From Acinetobacter pollinis (GTDB lineage Bacteria > Pseudomonadota > Gammaproteobacteria > Pseudomonadales > Moraxellaceae), in assembly GCF_015627175.1 (NCBI RefSeq), contig NZ_VTDQ01000001.1, positions 107,505 through 171,504 of the forward strand: a stretch of DNA of 64,000 nucleotides. The letters are read 5' to 3'. Positions 18,833-28,329 of this stretch are shown in pieces. The notes under the pieces are model-generated. The model did no database searches. It was not told where the DNA came from and saw nothing but the letters and a program-made list of their open reading frames with translations. Each line of letters starts with the position of its first letter. Positions within the stretch are counted from its first letter, which is position 1. Both the position numbers and the translations under genes were made by a program.

Positions 18833-19474
18833 TTAAATTTTTGGTATATCAAACCATAATGCAGCTGGAAAATTTTTTTGAACATATTGTTTTAAATAGC
18901 GTTGTGTTTCTATTGAAATGGTCTGATCTTCAGATTCATCATTTAGGTTGTATGCAATAGCATGTAGCTTTATATTTCTTTGCTGTAGTGCTTCTAAACT
19001 TAGTAAAGTATGATTGATACTGCCCAAACGACCAGAAGTCACCAATATAACTGGGAATTCTTTTTTCTTAATATAATCAATGGTTAATAATTCATCTGTA
19101 AGCGGAACCATTAAACCACCTGCTCCTTCTAAAAGTACAACATCAAACTTTTTTACCAACTCATGTGTCGCATTTTCTATTTTTTTAAAATCAATCGAAC
19201 GACCATCTAATTTCGCAGACAAGTGTGGCGATGCAGGATAACTAAAAATTTCAGGCATGGTGATTTTTTGATGATCTTCTTCAAAAAGGGGAATTCCCAT
19301 AATTTCTCGATGTTTTAAAATATCTTCAGAGTATTCTTTATTTCCTGTTTGAATTAATTTTTGTGTAATAACACATTGGCCATTTTCTAAATACTTTTTT
19401 GCCAAATAACCTGTTGCATATGTTTTCCCAACTTCGGTATCTATACCACTAATAAAATAAACTGTATGGTGCAT
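18833..19474 (-). CDS. bioD: Dethiobiotin synthetase
   Basis: ATP-dependent ring closure of DAPA to dethiobiotin. The 213 residues open with the P-loop SGIDTEVGKTYATG, followed by KLIQTG and the LLEGAGGLMVPL motif that binds substrate and Mg. It is last in the bio cluster, with its ATG overlapping the bioC stop by one base, and ends at a shared terminator. No bioB is in the window. Confidence 0.95.
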   Translation of the reverse strand: MHHTVYFISGIDTEVGKTYATGYLAKKYLENGQCVITQKLIQTGNKEYSEDILKHREIMGIPLFEEDHQKITMPEIFSYPASPHLSAKLDGRSIDFKKIENATHELVKKFDVVLLEGAGGLMVPLTDELLTIDYIKKKEFPVILVTSGRLGSINHTLLSLEALQQRNIKLHAIAYNLNDESEDQTISIETQRYLKQYVQKNFPAALWFDIPKI

Positions 19475-20241
19475 TAGACTCTCCGAGCAACGATATAAAT
19501 AGGATGATATGTCAATGGATAATATTTTGTATGATCTAAGCCAATATAGCTAAATTGCTCGGTATAGTCGGCATCAAATTGTTTTAAAGTGTTTTTTGTC
19601 CAAATAAAACCAGTGGTATTGGCTGTTACGCCTGTGGCCTTAAGGTGCTTTAATACAGATAAAGGCTTTGGAAAATCCAACATTATCTTGGCTTCTTCCA
19701 TATGCAAAACATCAAAACCAGTATTTCTTAACTGTTGCTTTAAATGATTCGCAGATAAATACGCTAAACCCTGCCCTGTTAATGCTTTAATTTCTTTTAA
19801 ATTATCTGGGCCAAAAATTGAAAAAATAAACCAACTTTGAGGTAATAAAGCATCATAGATTTTTTGGAATACTTTAGGTAAATCATGCATCCACTGTAAT
19901 GCTGAACTAGATACAACAAGATGATTTTGTTTTGGAAATTCAATTGTTTCTGCATCACCAACACAAAACTCTATATTTGAAAATGTTTGAAAGAAGCTTT
20001 GTATCTCGGGATAAATATCATTTACCACATAACGATCAACACTTAAACTATGAAGCAATCTGTGTGTCAGCATTCCCGAACCGCAACCCACTTCAAAAAT
20101 TTGTGGTATTTCTTTAGAGACATGGGCTTGAATTAAATGTGCCAAATGCGCACAAATCTCATCCTGAGCTGTCGCATGTTGCGTATAACTGTCTTTGGCA
20201 CGTGAAAAACGTTGCTGTACTTGCTGCTTAGAAATACTCAC
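19474..20241 (-). CDS. bioC: Malonyl-ACP O-methyltransferase
   Basis: Methylates malonyl-ACP with SAM so that it can enter fatty acid synthesis as the biotin primer. The 255-residue protein has the class I SAM motif FEVGCGSGMLTHRLL, the acidic VNDIYPE, and the BioC-type segment VSSSALQWMHDLPKVFQKIY. It sits between bioF and bioD with overlapping start and stop codons. Confidence 0.93.
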   Translation of the reverse strand: MSISKQQVQQRFSRAKDSYTQHATAQDEICAHLAHLIQAHVSKEIPQIFEVGCGSGMLTHRLLHSLSVDRYVVNDIYPEIQSFFQTFSNIEFCVGDAETIEFPKQNHLVVSSSALQWMHDLPKVFQKIYDALLPQSWFIFSIFGPDNLKEIKALTGQGLAYLSANHLKQQLRNTGFDVLHMEEAKIMLDFPKPLSVLKHLKATGVTANTTGFIWTKNTLKQFDADYTEQFSYIGLDHTKYYPLTYHPIYIVARRV

Positions 20242-21386
20242 AATATGTTTACCAATCGCTCAATTTCAAATTGTGGTATTGAGGCAGTTAACGATACTCT
20301 CAGTCTCGCACTATTTTTTGGTACGGTCGGTGGTCTTACAGGCATAATATAAAAACCATGTTCTTGCATAACTTTAGCTTGAGTAACTGCCGCCTCACTC
20401 TCACCAATAATAATGAGGATCAAATGGCTTGTAGATGGACTACTATAACCTTTTTGAATGATCTCTGATTGTAAATAGCTGCTTAATTCGGCAAGTGTAC
20501 GGCGTTCTTTTTGCAATGTTTGTATTTGCTTAAACATGAAAGTTGTCCAAGCAATATTAATTGGGGGTAATGCTGTGCTAAAAATAAGTGGTCGCATTGT
20601 ATTAATTAAATAATCACGAATAACTGGTTCACAAATTAAGTATCCACCCACAGACGCTACTGCCTTACCAAAAGTTCCAACCAAAAAGTCTATTTCTGGA
20701 ATGACTTGATACTGCTGTGCACAGCCTAAACCTGAATGACCACGCACACCAATGGCATGTGCTTCATCTACATATAACATTACTTTTGGAAATTGTTTTT
20801 TCAGTTTTACAAGCTGTATTAAATCTGCTTCATCGCCATCCATACTAAAAATACTTTCAGTGACGACAATAATCCGATCAATCTCTAAATCATCATGATG
20901 TTTTGCAATCAGTTGTGATAAATGCTCGAGATCATTATGTCTATACCTGAGGTATTTACTTTGACTTAAACGTATACCATCAATAATACTTGCATGAACC
21001 AACTTATCTGCCAAAATCAGCGTTCGATTGTCTGCAAGTGCAGGTAAAATGCCAATATTCATGTGGTAGCCACTATTAAACAATAGCGCAGATCTTCCTA
21101 AAAATGCATCAGAAAGTGTTTTTTCACATAATGTATATTCTTCAAAATTACCTGTAAGTAATCGTGAGGAGGAGGAACTAAAATAGTAAGATTTTTCATC
21201 TAGAAACTGTTCAGCCAAATGCTTCTTTGAAGCAAGCCCTAAATAATCATTTGAAGACAGATTCAGCATGGTCTTATTTTGAATAGTAATCCAATGGTCA
21301 TTTTGCTGATTAGCAGTAAACTGTCTAAAATTTCCTGATAATTTTAATATATCTAATTTTTCTTCGTAATGTTTTAAAATAGACAT
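20238..21386 (-). CDS. bioF: 8-amino-7-oxononanoate synthase
   Basis: PLP enzyme condensing pimeloyl-ACP (or -CoA) with alanine. The 382 residues contain NLSSNDYLGLASKKHL, FNSGYHMNIGILPAL, YVDEAHAIGVRGHSGLG, and the PLP lysine in GTFGKAVASVGGY. It overlaps bioC by four bases and abuts bioA, so it is in one tight operon. Confidence 0.96.
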   Translation of the reverse strand: MSILKHYEEKLDILKLSGNFRQFTANQQNDHWITIQNKTMLNLSSNDYLGLASKKHLAEQFLDEKSYYFSSSSSRLLTGNFEEYTLCEKTLSDAFLGRSALLFNSGYHMNIGILPALADNRTLILADKLVHASIIDGIRLSQSKYLRYRHNDLEHLSQLIAKHHDDLEIDRIIVVTESIFSMDGDEADLIQLVKLKKQFPKVMLYVDEAHAIGVRGHSGLGCAQQYQVIPEIDFLVGTFGKAVASVGGYLICEPVIRDYLINTMRPLIFSTALPPINIAWTTFMFKQIQTLQKERRTLAELSSYLQSEIIQKGYSSPSTSHLILIIIGESEAAVTQAKVMQEHGFYIMPVRPPTVPKNSARLRVSLTASIPQFEIERLVNIL

Positions 21387-22663
21387 TAGACACTCATCCG
21401 ACTCTGTATGACTTCACCAAGTTGCGTTAATAAAAATGCCAATTCATCATCCGTAATAATGTAAGGTGGCATCACATACACCAAGCGACCAAATGGACGA
21501 ACCCAGATACCACGGCGGACAAACTCATCTTGTAAAACAGCCATGTTCACTGCATTTTTCATTTCAACAACGCCAATTGCACCCAAAACACGTATATTTT
21601 CAACAGTATCTAGATCATTTAACGGCTGTAAATGCTGAAGTAAAGTAGATTCGATACGTTGAATATTGTTTTGCCAATCTTGATTTACAAGGAGTTGAGT
21701 ACTCTTTAATGCAACCGCACATGCCAAAGGGTTTGCCATAAATGTAGGCCCATGCATAAATACACCTGCCTCACCTGAGGAGATAACCTCTGCAACATGT
21801 GTATTTGTAAGTGTTGCAGCAAGTGTCATATACCCACCTGTCAGCCCTTTACCAATACACATAATATCAGGCTCGATACTGGCATGCTCCCAAGCAAACA
21901 TTTTTCCTGTTCGTCCAAAACCTGTAGCAATTTCATCAAAAATCATAAGTACATTATATTTTTCGCATAATGCTTTGGCTTGACGCAAATATTCAGGGTG
22001 GTAAAAACGCATACCTCCAGCACCTTGTACAATCGGCTCAATAATCATGGCAGCAATATTTTCATGATGTGTTGCCAAAGTATCTGCCAATGCCTGAGTA
22101 TCTTCTTTAATCCAAGCCCCACCATATGGACTTTGTGGTGCAGGTACGAAATATCGAATCGGCAAACAACTGCCAAAGACTTGATGCATCCCTGTCACAG
22201 GGTCACATACCGACATCGCATTCCATGTATCGCCATGATAGCCTGAGCGAGTGGTGACAAAGTTGGTTTTTTGGTGCTTCCCTTGCGCTGTCCAATATTG
22301 AACAGCCATTTTAAGTGCGACTTCAACAGATACAGAGCCAGAATCTGCATAGAAAATTTTATCAAGCGTGGGGGGTGTAATTTGCAGTAATAACTTACCA
22401 AGTTCGATCGCAGGTTCATGTGTTAAACCACCAAACATCACATGCGACATTTTATCCAGTTGGTCTTTAACTGCTTGATTTAATGCTGGATGATTATAAC
22501 CATGAATGGTACACCACCAAGAAGACATCCCATCAATCATAGTGCGACCATCTTCTAACTCTATTGTAGAGCCATAAGCACATTTCACCTTAAAAGTGGG
22601 TAAAGGGTTAAGCATAGATGTATATGGATGCCATAAATGTGTTTTATCAAATTGGTCTGTCAT
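21386..22663 (-). CDS. bioA: Adenosylmethionine-8-amino-7-oxononanoate aminotransferase
   Basis: Class III PLP aminotransferase that uses SAM as amino donor to make DAPA. The 425 residues start [10 protein letters not shown] and include [55 protein letters not shown], and the PLP lysine in [16 protein letters not shown]. First of the bioA-F-C-D overlap series. A GGTG site precedes the ATG. Confidence 0.96.
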   Translation of the reverse strand: MTDQFDKTHLWHPYTSMLNPLPTFKVKCAYGSTIELEDGRTMIDGMSSWWCTIHGYNHPALNQAVKDQLDKMSHVMFGGLTHEPAIELGKLLLQITPPTLDKIFYADSGSVSVEVALKMAVQYWTAQGKHQKTNFVTTRSGYHGDTWNAMSVCDPVTGMHQVFGSCLPIRYFVPAPQSPYGGAWIKEDTQALADTLATHHENIAAMIIEPIVQGAGGMRFYHPEYLRQAKALCEKYNVLMIFDEIATGFGRTGKMFAWEHASIEPDIMCIGKGLTGGYMTLAATLTNTHVAEVISSGEAGVFMHGPTFMANPLACAVALKSTQLLVNQDWQNNIQRIESTLLQHLQPLNDLDTVENIRVLGAIGVVEMKNAVNMAVLQDEFVRRGIWVRPFGRLVYVMPPYIITDDELAFLLTQLGEVIQSRMSV

Positions 22664-22708
22664 CCGAGCACCTTTTTTTTACAAGATCATGGCATACTAA
22701 TTTCTTTT

Positions 22709-22741
22709 AATTTGAAAAACTATTGCTAGATACTTCAAATT
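22709..22741. promoter_or_regulatory. Inverted repeat between bioH and bioA
   Basis: AATTTGAA (22709-22716) and TTCAAATT (22734-22741) are exact arms around 17 bases in the only sizeable gap of the biotin cluster. The spacing recalls BirA-type operators, but the arm sequence does not match the known BirA half-site well, so the regulator is open. Confidence 0.25.
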
Positions 22742-22748
22742 TTCACAA

Positions 22749-23468
22749 TTATGCTAGAGAAGATAAGAATTTTTGAATAGCATGCAAAGTTTCTTTTACA
22801 TGAAAGATAGGAAATGCATGACTCACGTTCGGTAGTATTGTCGTTACCATAGATTCAGTAGATATTTTTTCAATATCTGCTATAACTTGGTAGGGAACTA
22901 ACGTATCTTCCTGACCAAATATATAATGGATATCAAGCGGAGAATCTTTTAAATTATGGACTAAATTTAAAGATGCAAGTAGTTGCAAGCCCATTTTTAA
23001 ATGATCAGTGGATAGTGAATCTACATGTTTTAATATAAACTGCCAATGTTGTTTTAATTGTTCTTCACCACGGCAAATATTCAAATAAAATTGTTTTAAT
23101 GTGGCTTTCTCATTTGCATTATAGCCATTTCTAAATGAGTCAAAATCATTCATTGGCATTGCATGCTCCCAGTTCTCACGGCGTACAAAACTTGGGTTAG
23201 AAGCAAGACAAATAACAGGCTTACAGATATTCTCTTTTTCCAATATTTCTAATGCAAGCCATGTTGCCAGTTGCCCTCCCAATGACCATCCAATCAAAAC
23301 CTCTGATTTACATGCTAAATCATAAATGCTTTGAATTGTGTTTACGTCGAATGGATCGAATATATCGACTATACTGGCCTGATATCCTATCGTTTCCAAC
23401 TGCTTAGCCAACGGACTAAGTAAATTCTTAGTTACTCCCCAACCACTAATGATTAATGCTGTTTTCAT
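22749..23468 (-). CDS. bioH: BioH-like pimeloyl-ACP methyl ester esterase
   Basis: An alpha/beta hydrolase of 239 residues that probably removes the methyl group from pimeloyl-ACP methyl ester. The triad is visible: Ser62 in GWSLGG (same motif as E. coli BioH), Asp188 in FGQEDTLVP, and His217 in VSHAFPI. The ASNPSFVRRENW segment also parallels the BioH lid region. Its place directly before bioA, on the same strand, strongly supports the biotin role. Overall sequence is divergent, so another biotin-pathway esterase type is possible. Confidence 0.78.
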   Translation of the reverse strand: MKTALIISGWGVTKNLLSPLAKQLETIGYQASIVDIFDPFDVNTIQSIYDLACKSEVLIGWSLGGQLATWLALEILEKENICKPVICLASNPSFVRRENWEHAMPMNDFDSFRNGYNANEKATLKQFYLNICRGEEQLKQHWQFILKHVDSLSTDHLKMGLQLLASLNLVHNLKDSPLDIHYIFGQEDTLVPYQVIADIEKISTESMVTTILPNVSHAFPIFHVKETLHAIQKFLSSLA

Positions 23469-23518
23469 TCAGAATGATTACACTTTAAACCTGATCATCG
23501 CTAGTTTAATCCGATCAG

Positions 23519-23562
23519 AAATAAAAAAAAGCCCCTAAGAATAGATTCTTTAAGGGCTCTTC
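23519..23562 (-). terminator. Terminator after the acid phosphatase gene
   Basis: On the minus strand AGCCCTTAAAGAATC pairs imperfectly with the downstream TATTCTTAGGGGCT and is followed by a run of eight T. It ends the phosphatase transcript just before bioH. Confidence 0.75.
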
Positions 23563-23577
23563 TATAAAAAACGCTAG

Positions 23578-24303
23578 TTACTTTACTTTCTTTTGGATTT
23601 CACGTTTTGCTTCTTCTAATGTTTTCATAAAGTTTTTATCTGCATGTAAACGCGCAACCTCTGCCGATCCTGTAATACGTCCAGCATCTACATCGCTTTG
23701 CCAATGTACACCACAGATTACACGACTTTGCCCAAACTCATAGCCACGTTTTAAAATTTCATTCTGACGCTCAGGACGAATTTCAGCCAAAATTAACGCA
23801 CTAGACCAACCAATAGTTGTGTGACCCGATGGATAAGATCCATTTTTACTTAATACTGCTTCATCATTTGGTGTACATGAATGTGAACCAAAGAATACAA
23901 ACGGGCGTAAACGCATGTAGTGCTCTTTTGCTGCTTTTGTTGCATAGCTACCACTGTCGGTACGTAATTTTTTTAAGATGTCATACGTAATTGGCGTATT
24001 GGTTGGTGAAATTTCTACGCCAAAGGCTTCAGAAAACGGTTTACCAATATTCGCATCGGATAAATCTGCATCATCTGCAGCTTGCTTCCAACGTTCAGTG
24101 CCTATCATACTTCGTGCTTGGTCATAAGCAGCTTTGTCACGTAAAAAATCGACACTATTGTATGAAGGTGGCGGTGGAATAATTGCTAAGCTATCTGGTG
24201 CTTGATCTGGTTGTAAAAAAGAGCTGGAAGATGTGTCTGCAAGAGCAAAAGTTGAGAAGCTCATACATGCCATAATACTACAAAGAAGTGTTTTAGTTTT
24301 CAT
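23578..24303 (-). CDS. Class A non-specific acid phosphatase
   Basis: Periplasmic phosphomonoesterase of the PAP2/PhoN class. All three parts of the signature are present: KEHYMRLRP (K-x6-RP), GSYPSGHT (PSGH), and SRVICGVHWQSD (SR-x5-H-x3-D). The start at 24303 gives a signal peptide MKTKTLLCSIMACMSFSTFA with cleavage near ALA-D. The frame is open 12 codons further upstream but that start would bury the signal. The product has 241 residues. It is transcribed alone, ahead of its own terminator. Physiological substrate is unknown. Confidence 0.92.
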   Translation of the reverse strand: MKTKTLLCSIMACMSFSTFALADTSSSSFLQPDQAPDSLAIIPPPPSYNSVDFLRDKAAYDQARSMIGTERWKQAADDADLSDANIGKPFSEAFGVEISPTNTPITYDILKKLRTDSGSYATKAAKEHYMRLRPFVFFGSHSCTPNDEAVLSKNGSYPSGHTTIGWSSALILAEIRPERQNEILKRGYEFGQSRVICGVHWQSDVDAGRITGSAEVARLHADKNFMKTLEEAKREIQKKVK

Positions 24304-24406
24304 ACGTTCTTTTCTTAAAGTCGCTATTTTGTCGAACACACAATACGTGATGTTTTTGACAAAAAAATGACAAAAGTTTGATGAAAATAAAACACTTATA
24401 TTCTTA

Positions 24407-25927
24407 CTAAATCACGGAATACATGGCTTCATTCAAACTTACTGGATAGGTCTCATTAAAATGTGCACCTCGGCTTTCTAAACGTTCTAAAGCACCGTCT
24501 ACCATCAGCAAAGCAACGGTAATCAACTTCTCATTAGGGTATTGCGCCTTCCAAGTATTGAGTTGTATGCGTAGCTTAAGTAACCCTGCATGATCACGCA
24601 CAATACCAAAATATTGACTCATCCATGCTTGCAATGTCTGTTTTGAAAATACAATATTTTCAGGTGTCGTTTTTTCTTCAGTATATGAGCGATTTAGTAT
24701 TTTTGACTGTGCTATTTTCGGATATTGCCATTGAATTTTTTCGACCATATCTTGTGCAATATTACGACCAACCACGACACACTCCAACAAAGAGTTACTG
24801 GCTAAACGGTTCGCTCCATGCAATCCAGTACATGCAACCTCGCCAACTGCATATAAGTGCTCAATATCAGTATGTCCAAAAGCATCAGTTAACACTCCCC
24901 CGCAACTATAATGAACCGTTGGTGCCACTGGAATCATTTCACGACAAATATCTAATCCTAAAGAATTACATTTTGCATAAATTGCAGGGAAATGTGTTTG
25001 AACAAACTTTGCATCTAAGTGAGTCATATCTAGAAATACAGGCTGATGATTTTGCTTCAATATTTCTTTAAAAATTGAACGGGCAACAATATCTCTTGGT
25101 GCTAGCTCTGCACGATCATCATAATCTGGCATAAAGCGATGACCATGTATGTTACGCAAAATTCCCCCTTCTCCGCGTAGTGCTTCGGAAATGAGAAAGC
25201 CACCTGCTTTTTCTAAGGCGAGTCCAGTTGGATGAAACTGAATGAATTCTAAATTTGCAACACGACATCCAGCATTCCAAGCCAATGCTAGACCATCTCC
25301 TGTTGCTGTTACCGGATTTGTCGTTCTTTCAAAGAGCTGTCCCACTCCTCCAGTTGCAAGTACGGTATATTTTGCAATGAAATTACGTTGCTCACCTTCA
25401 CGTTTACATCGTAGACCATGACAATGCTTTCCATGCGTCAGCAGAGATTCAACATCGTATCCAAATAAGCAGTCAATATGTTGTTGAGCATTCAATCGTT
25501 CAATTAATGCTTGAATAATCGATTTTCCTGTATGGTCTGCTACATGTACAATGCGACGATGATCATGTCCACCTTCTTGAGTTAAATGTAACTGTTTAGT
25601 GCGATGAGATGGCTCAGTGTCAAATATAACGCCTTGCTGTTGTAACCAAGTAATTGCCTCGGGTGCTTGAGCTAAAATCTGTTGTGTATTTTCAACATGA
25701 CATAACCCTGCACCTGCTGTAAGCGTATTTTTTACATGATTTTCTATCGTATCCGTTTCAGCAAGAACGGCAGCAATCCCACCTTGTGCCATATAGCTTG
25801 AACAGACATGAATATCATCTTTTAAAAATAATGCTACACGCATATTTTGCGGCAAAGACAACGCGACTGTTAAACCTGCTAACCCTGCACCAACAATAAC
25901 GACATCATACTCAAAACTTTGCACCAT
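24407..25927 (-). CDS. nadB: L-aspartate oxidase
   Basis: FAD enzyme that oxidises aspartate to iminoaspartate, the first step of de novo NAD synthesis. The 506 residues show the Rossmann motif [36 protein letters not shown], and the succinate-dehydrogenase-family HPTGL and PRDIVAR active-site stretches, then [10 protein letters not shown] and [15 protein letters not shown] near the end. It overlaps the nadA stop by 17 bases, so nadA-nadB form an operon. Confidence 0.97.
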   Translation of the reverse strand: MVQSFEYDVVIVGAGLAGLTVALSLPQNMRVALFLKDDIHVCSSYMAQGGIAAVLAETDTIENHVKNTLTAGAGLCHVENTQQILAQAPEAITWLQQQGVIFDTEPSHRTKQLHLTQEGGHDHRRIVHVADHTGKSIIQALIERLNAQQHIDCLFGYDVESLLTHGKHCHGLRCKREGEQRNFIAKYTVLATGGVGQLFERTTNPVTATGDGLALAWNAGCRVANLEFIQFHPTGLALEKAGGFLISEALRGEGGILRNIHGHRFMPDYDDRAELAPRDIVARSIFKEILKQNHQPVFLDMTHLDAKFVQTHFPAIYAKCNSLGLDICREMIPVAPTVHYSCGGVLTDAFGHTDIEHLYAVGEVACTGLHGANRLASNSLLECVVVGRNIAQDMVEKIQWQYPKIAQSKILNRSYTEEKTTPENIVFSKQTLQAWMSQYFGIVRDHAGLLKLRIQLNTWKAQYPNEKLITVALLMVDGALERLESRGAHFNETYPVSLNEAMYSVI

Positions 25928-27122
25928 GCTGTTGCTCCGTTAACCATACTTTAAAAGACTGCGATCCTAGATTTAAAGCGTGCTTATTTTCTTGGTTAAA
26001 TTTTTGATATTTTTCAGAAAAATCCAACATTTTTAAAATTGGTTTTTCAGCCTCTATAATTAAATCTGAATCTAGCTCTATACAGTTATGCTGATATTTC
26101 AGAGCATTCAAACAACCTTCTAAACCATTCATCGCCATCCATGGACAAAATGCACATGATTTACATGTAGCGCCATTACCTGCCGTAGGTGCTGCAATAA
26201 ACTGTTTATGAGGGGCTTGTTTCTGCATTTCGTGCAAAATGCCCAAATCTGTAGCAACAATAAATGTTTGATTGTCATATTGCGTTACCGCTTTTAGTAA
26301 CTTACTGGTCGAACCAATGACATCTGCATGCGCTACAACTTCAGCAGGTGATTCAGGATGTACTAAGACCAGTGCATCTGAATGCTTTTGCTTTAAATGT
26401 TCAAGCTCAATACTCTTAAACTCATTATGAACAATACAAGAACCTTGCCATAACAACATATCTGCGCCTGTTTGTGCTTGGATATAACTTCCCAAATGAC
26501 GGTCAGGTCCCCAAATAATTTTTTGCCCTTGTGCATGTAAATATTCTACGATTTCAATTGCAATAGAAGAGGTTACTATCCAATCTGCACGTGCCTTTAC
26601 TTCTGCACTTGTATTTGCATATACAACAACCGTACGCTCAGGGTGGTCATCACAGAATTTTGAAAACTCATTGATAGGACAGCCTAAATCAAGCGAACAT
26701 GTCGCGTCTAAGTCGGGCATGAGTACGGTTTTATGAGGACTTAGAATTTTAGCGGTTTCTCCCATAAACCGAACCCCTGCAACAAGTAATGTTTCAGCAG
26801 GATGCGATTTACAGAATTTTGCCATCTCTAACGAATCTCCGACCATTCCGCCTGTTTCTAAGGCCAAATCTTGAAGTTCAGGTTCGACGTAATAATGTGC
26901 AACCATTACCGCATTGCGTTCTTTTAAAAGTTGTTTAATTTCTTCAATATAAAGTCTTTGTTTTTCTTGTTCGAGGGGTTGTTGGACTTTCGCCCACGCA
27001 TGTTGCAATGTACAACTATTTTGTATTTGTTGTTCTTTTGCATCAGTTAAATACGTTTGCATGAAATCCAACGATGGCTTTTCATAGGGATAATGCTCAA
27101 TAGCGTTTTTCATTACATTCAT
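25911..27122 (-). CDS. nadA: Quinolinate synthase A
   Basis: 4Fe-4S enzyme that condenses iminoaspartate with DHAP to quinolinate. Conserved parts are [52 protein letters not shown], and the cluster motif [14 protein letters not shown] prefer the ATG at 27122 (MNVMKN...), since the longer in-frame ATG at 27152 lies inside the predicted NadQ operator. An ATG at 27113 is also possible. The protein is somewhat longer than the usual ~350 residues because of N- and C-terminal extensions. Confidence 0.95.
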   Translation of the reverse strand: MNVMKNAIEHYPYEKPSLDFMQTYLTDAKEQQIQNSCTLQHAWAKVQQPLEQEKQRLYIEEIKQLLKERNAVMVAHYYVEPELQDLALETGGMVGDSLEMAKFCKSHPAETLLVAGVRFMGETAKILSPHKTVLMPDLDATCSLDLGCPINEFSKFCDDHPERTVVVYANTSAEVKARADWIVTSSIAIEIVEYLHAQGQKIIWGPDRHLGSYIQAQTGADMLLWQGSCIVHNEFKSIELEHLKQKHSDALVLVHPESPAEVVAHADVIGSTSKLLKAVTQYDNQTFIVATDLGILHEMQKQAPHKQFIAAPTAGNGATCKSCAFCPWMAMNGLEGCLNALKYQHNCIELDSDLIIEAEKPILKMLDFSEKYQKFNQENKHALNLGSQSFKVWLTEQQHGAKF

Positions 27123-27144
27123 CCAAATTACTTCTTCACCAATT

Positions 27145-27163
27145 ATGCTCATAATGAGTATAT
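27145..27163. promoter_or_regulatory. Predicted NadQ operator, nadA/nadQ intergenic
   Basis: The core CTCATAATGAG (27148-27158) is a perfect palindrome with A/T-rich flanks. It matches the palindrome before nadC in spacing and arms (CTC-N5-GAG, flanked by TAT/ATA). It sits between the divergent nadA and nadQ genes and could repress one or both. Confidence 0.6.
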
Positions 27164-27345
27164 AAATTCAAACTTTTTTTAATCAATTCGAGTATAATTA
27201 AGCTAAACTACTAATATATAAATATATTTATTTAATTATTGGAGATTCTTCTAATTTTTTAAGAAGTATTTAAGAAGTCATGTGTTTCCAATACAATAAA
27301 CCCGATGAAATCCAATAATGCGATATAAGAGAACATAAAATATAT

Positions 27346-28266
27346 ATGGTTCAAGAAACAACCACCGAGCTTGTTGCTGTACTAATTGCGGTAACAAATT
27401 TTTCAGCACGTGTTCTAACGATTCATGAAGGTGATTTACTCCCCTTTGGACCTCTCACACCTATTCACCACTCGTTACAAGCAGGTGCTCGCACATGGGT
27501 GCAACAGCAAACAAGACAACCTCTTGGCTATATGGAACAATTGTACACTTTCGTAGATGTTAAACGCTCACAAATTACTGGCTATCCAGTCGTATATGTC
27601 AGTTACTTGGGGCTAGTAAAAGAAGCCGATGAAGAAAAGCTCGCATTAGATGCAAAATGGCATGACTGGTATGATTATTTCCCTTGGGAAGATACAAGGA
27701 GGAAAAATCATACGAATAATATTGATTGTATTATCAATCATATACAAAATTGGATAGATTCATCTTCAAATACTGAAATACATAGACAACGTACACAACG
27801 ACTGAATTTATGCTGGGGATTAGATGAACATGAGTGGCAAGAAGAACATGTTCTTTTACGCTATGAGCTGATGTATGAAGCAGGACTCATTGCTGAATCT
27901 CCTTATTTCAACCACCAGTTAAGTAAAGAAATTACAGGTCAACCCATGCAGAATCATCATCGTCGTGTACTGGCTACAGCCATGACAAGGCTACGTGCAA
28001 AGCTGAAATATCGCCCTGTTATTTTTGATTTAATGCCATCAGAATTTACATTATTACAGTTACAGAAAAGTTTAGAAGCTTTCACAGGTGTTGAACTTCA
28101 TAAACAAAATTTTCGACGCTTCATACACAATCAAAACTTAATTGAAGCCACAGGTAAAGAAGCAATTGTAGAACGAGGTCGTCCTGCACAGCTTTATCGA
28201 TTTAAAAAGAATGTACTTCAAGAAAGTTTACTTTCTGGATATAAACTTCCTATCGCAAATAATTAA
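27346..28266 (+). CDS. nadQ: NAD synthesis repressor, Nudix-related
   Basis: A 306-residue protein of the NadQ group: an N-terminal Nudix-like domain (ELVAVLIAVTNFSARVLTI, PFGPLTPIHHSLQAGARTWV, GYMEQLYTFVDVKR, VSYLGLV) that lacks a proper hydrolase box, and a C-terminal winged helix (residues ~215-300, with FTLLQLQKSLEAFTGVELHKQNFRRF and GRPAQLYRF). NadQ proteins are known or predicted to repress nad genes in response to an NAD-related ligand. Placement between nadA-nadB and nadC and the matching palindromes support this. A TATAAT-like -10 lies in the long upstream gap. Confidence 0.85.
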   Translation: MVQETTTELVAVLIAVTNFSARVLTIHEGDLLPFGPLTPIHHSLQAGARTWVQQQTRQPLGYMEQLYTFVDVKRSQITGYPVVYVSYLGLVKEADEEKLALDAKWHDWYDYFPWEDTRRKNHTNNIDCIINHIQNWIDSSSNTEIHRQRTQRLNLCWGLDEHEWQEEHVLLRYELMYEAGLIAESPYFNHQLSKEITGQPMQNHHRRVLATAMTRLRAKLKYRPVIFDLMPSEFTLLQLQKSLEAFTGVELHKQNFRRFIHNQNLIEATGKEAIVERGRPAQLYRFKKNVLQESLLSGYKLPIANN

Positions 28267-28294
28267 AAAGATTGCATCCTTGTAAATTTCCAAC

Positions 28295-28315
28295 ATATAC
28301 TCTATATGAGCATAT
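28295..28315. promoter_or_regulatory. Predicted NadQ operator before nadC
   Basis: CTCTATATGAG (28300-28310) with arms CTC and GAG and flanking ATATA/CATAT. It ends two bases before the nadC ribosome site, so binding would block initiation of transcription or translation. Same design as the site before nadA. Confidence 0.6.
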
Positions 28316-28329
28316 ATTGGAGATTTACT

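Noticed and set aside
24625..25071. 148-codon plus-strand frame inside nadB
   Set aside because: Antisense shadow of nadB, no ribosome site or recognisable domain.
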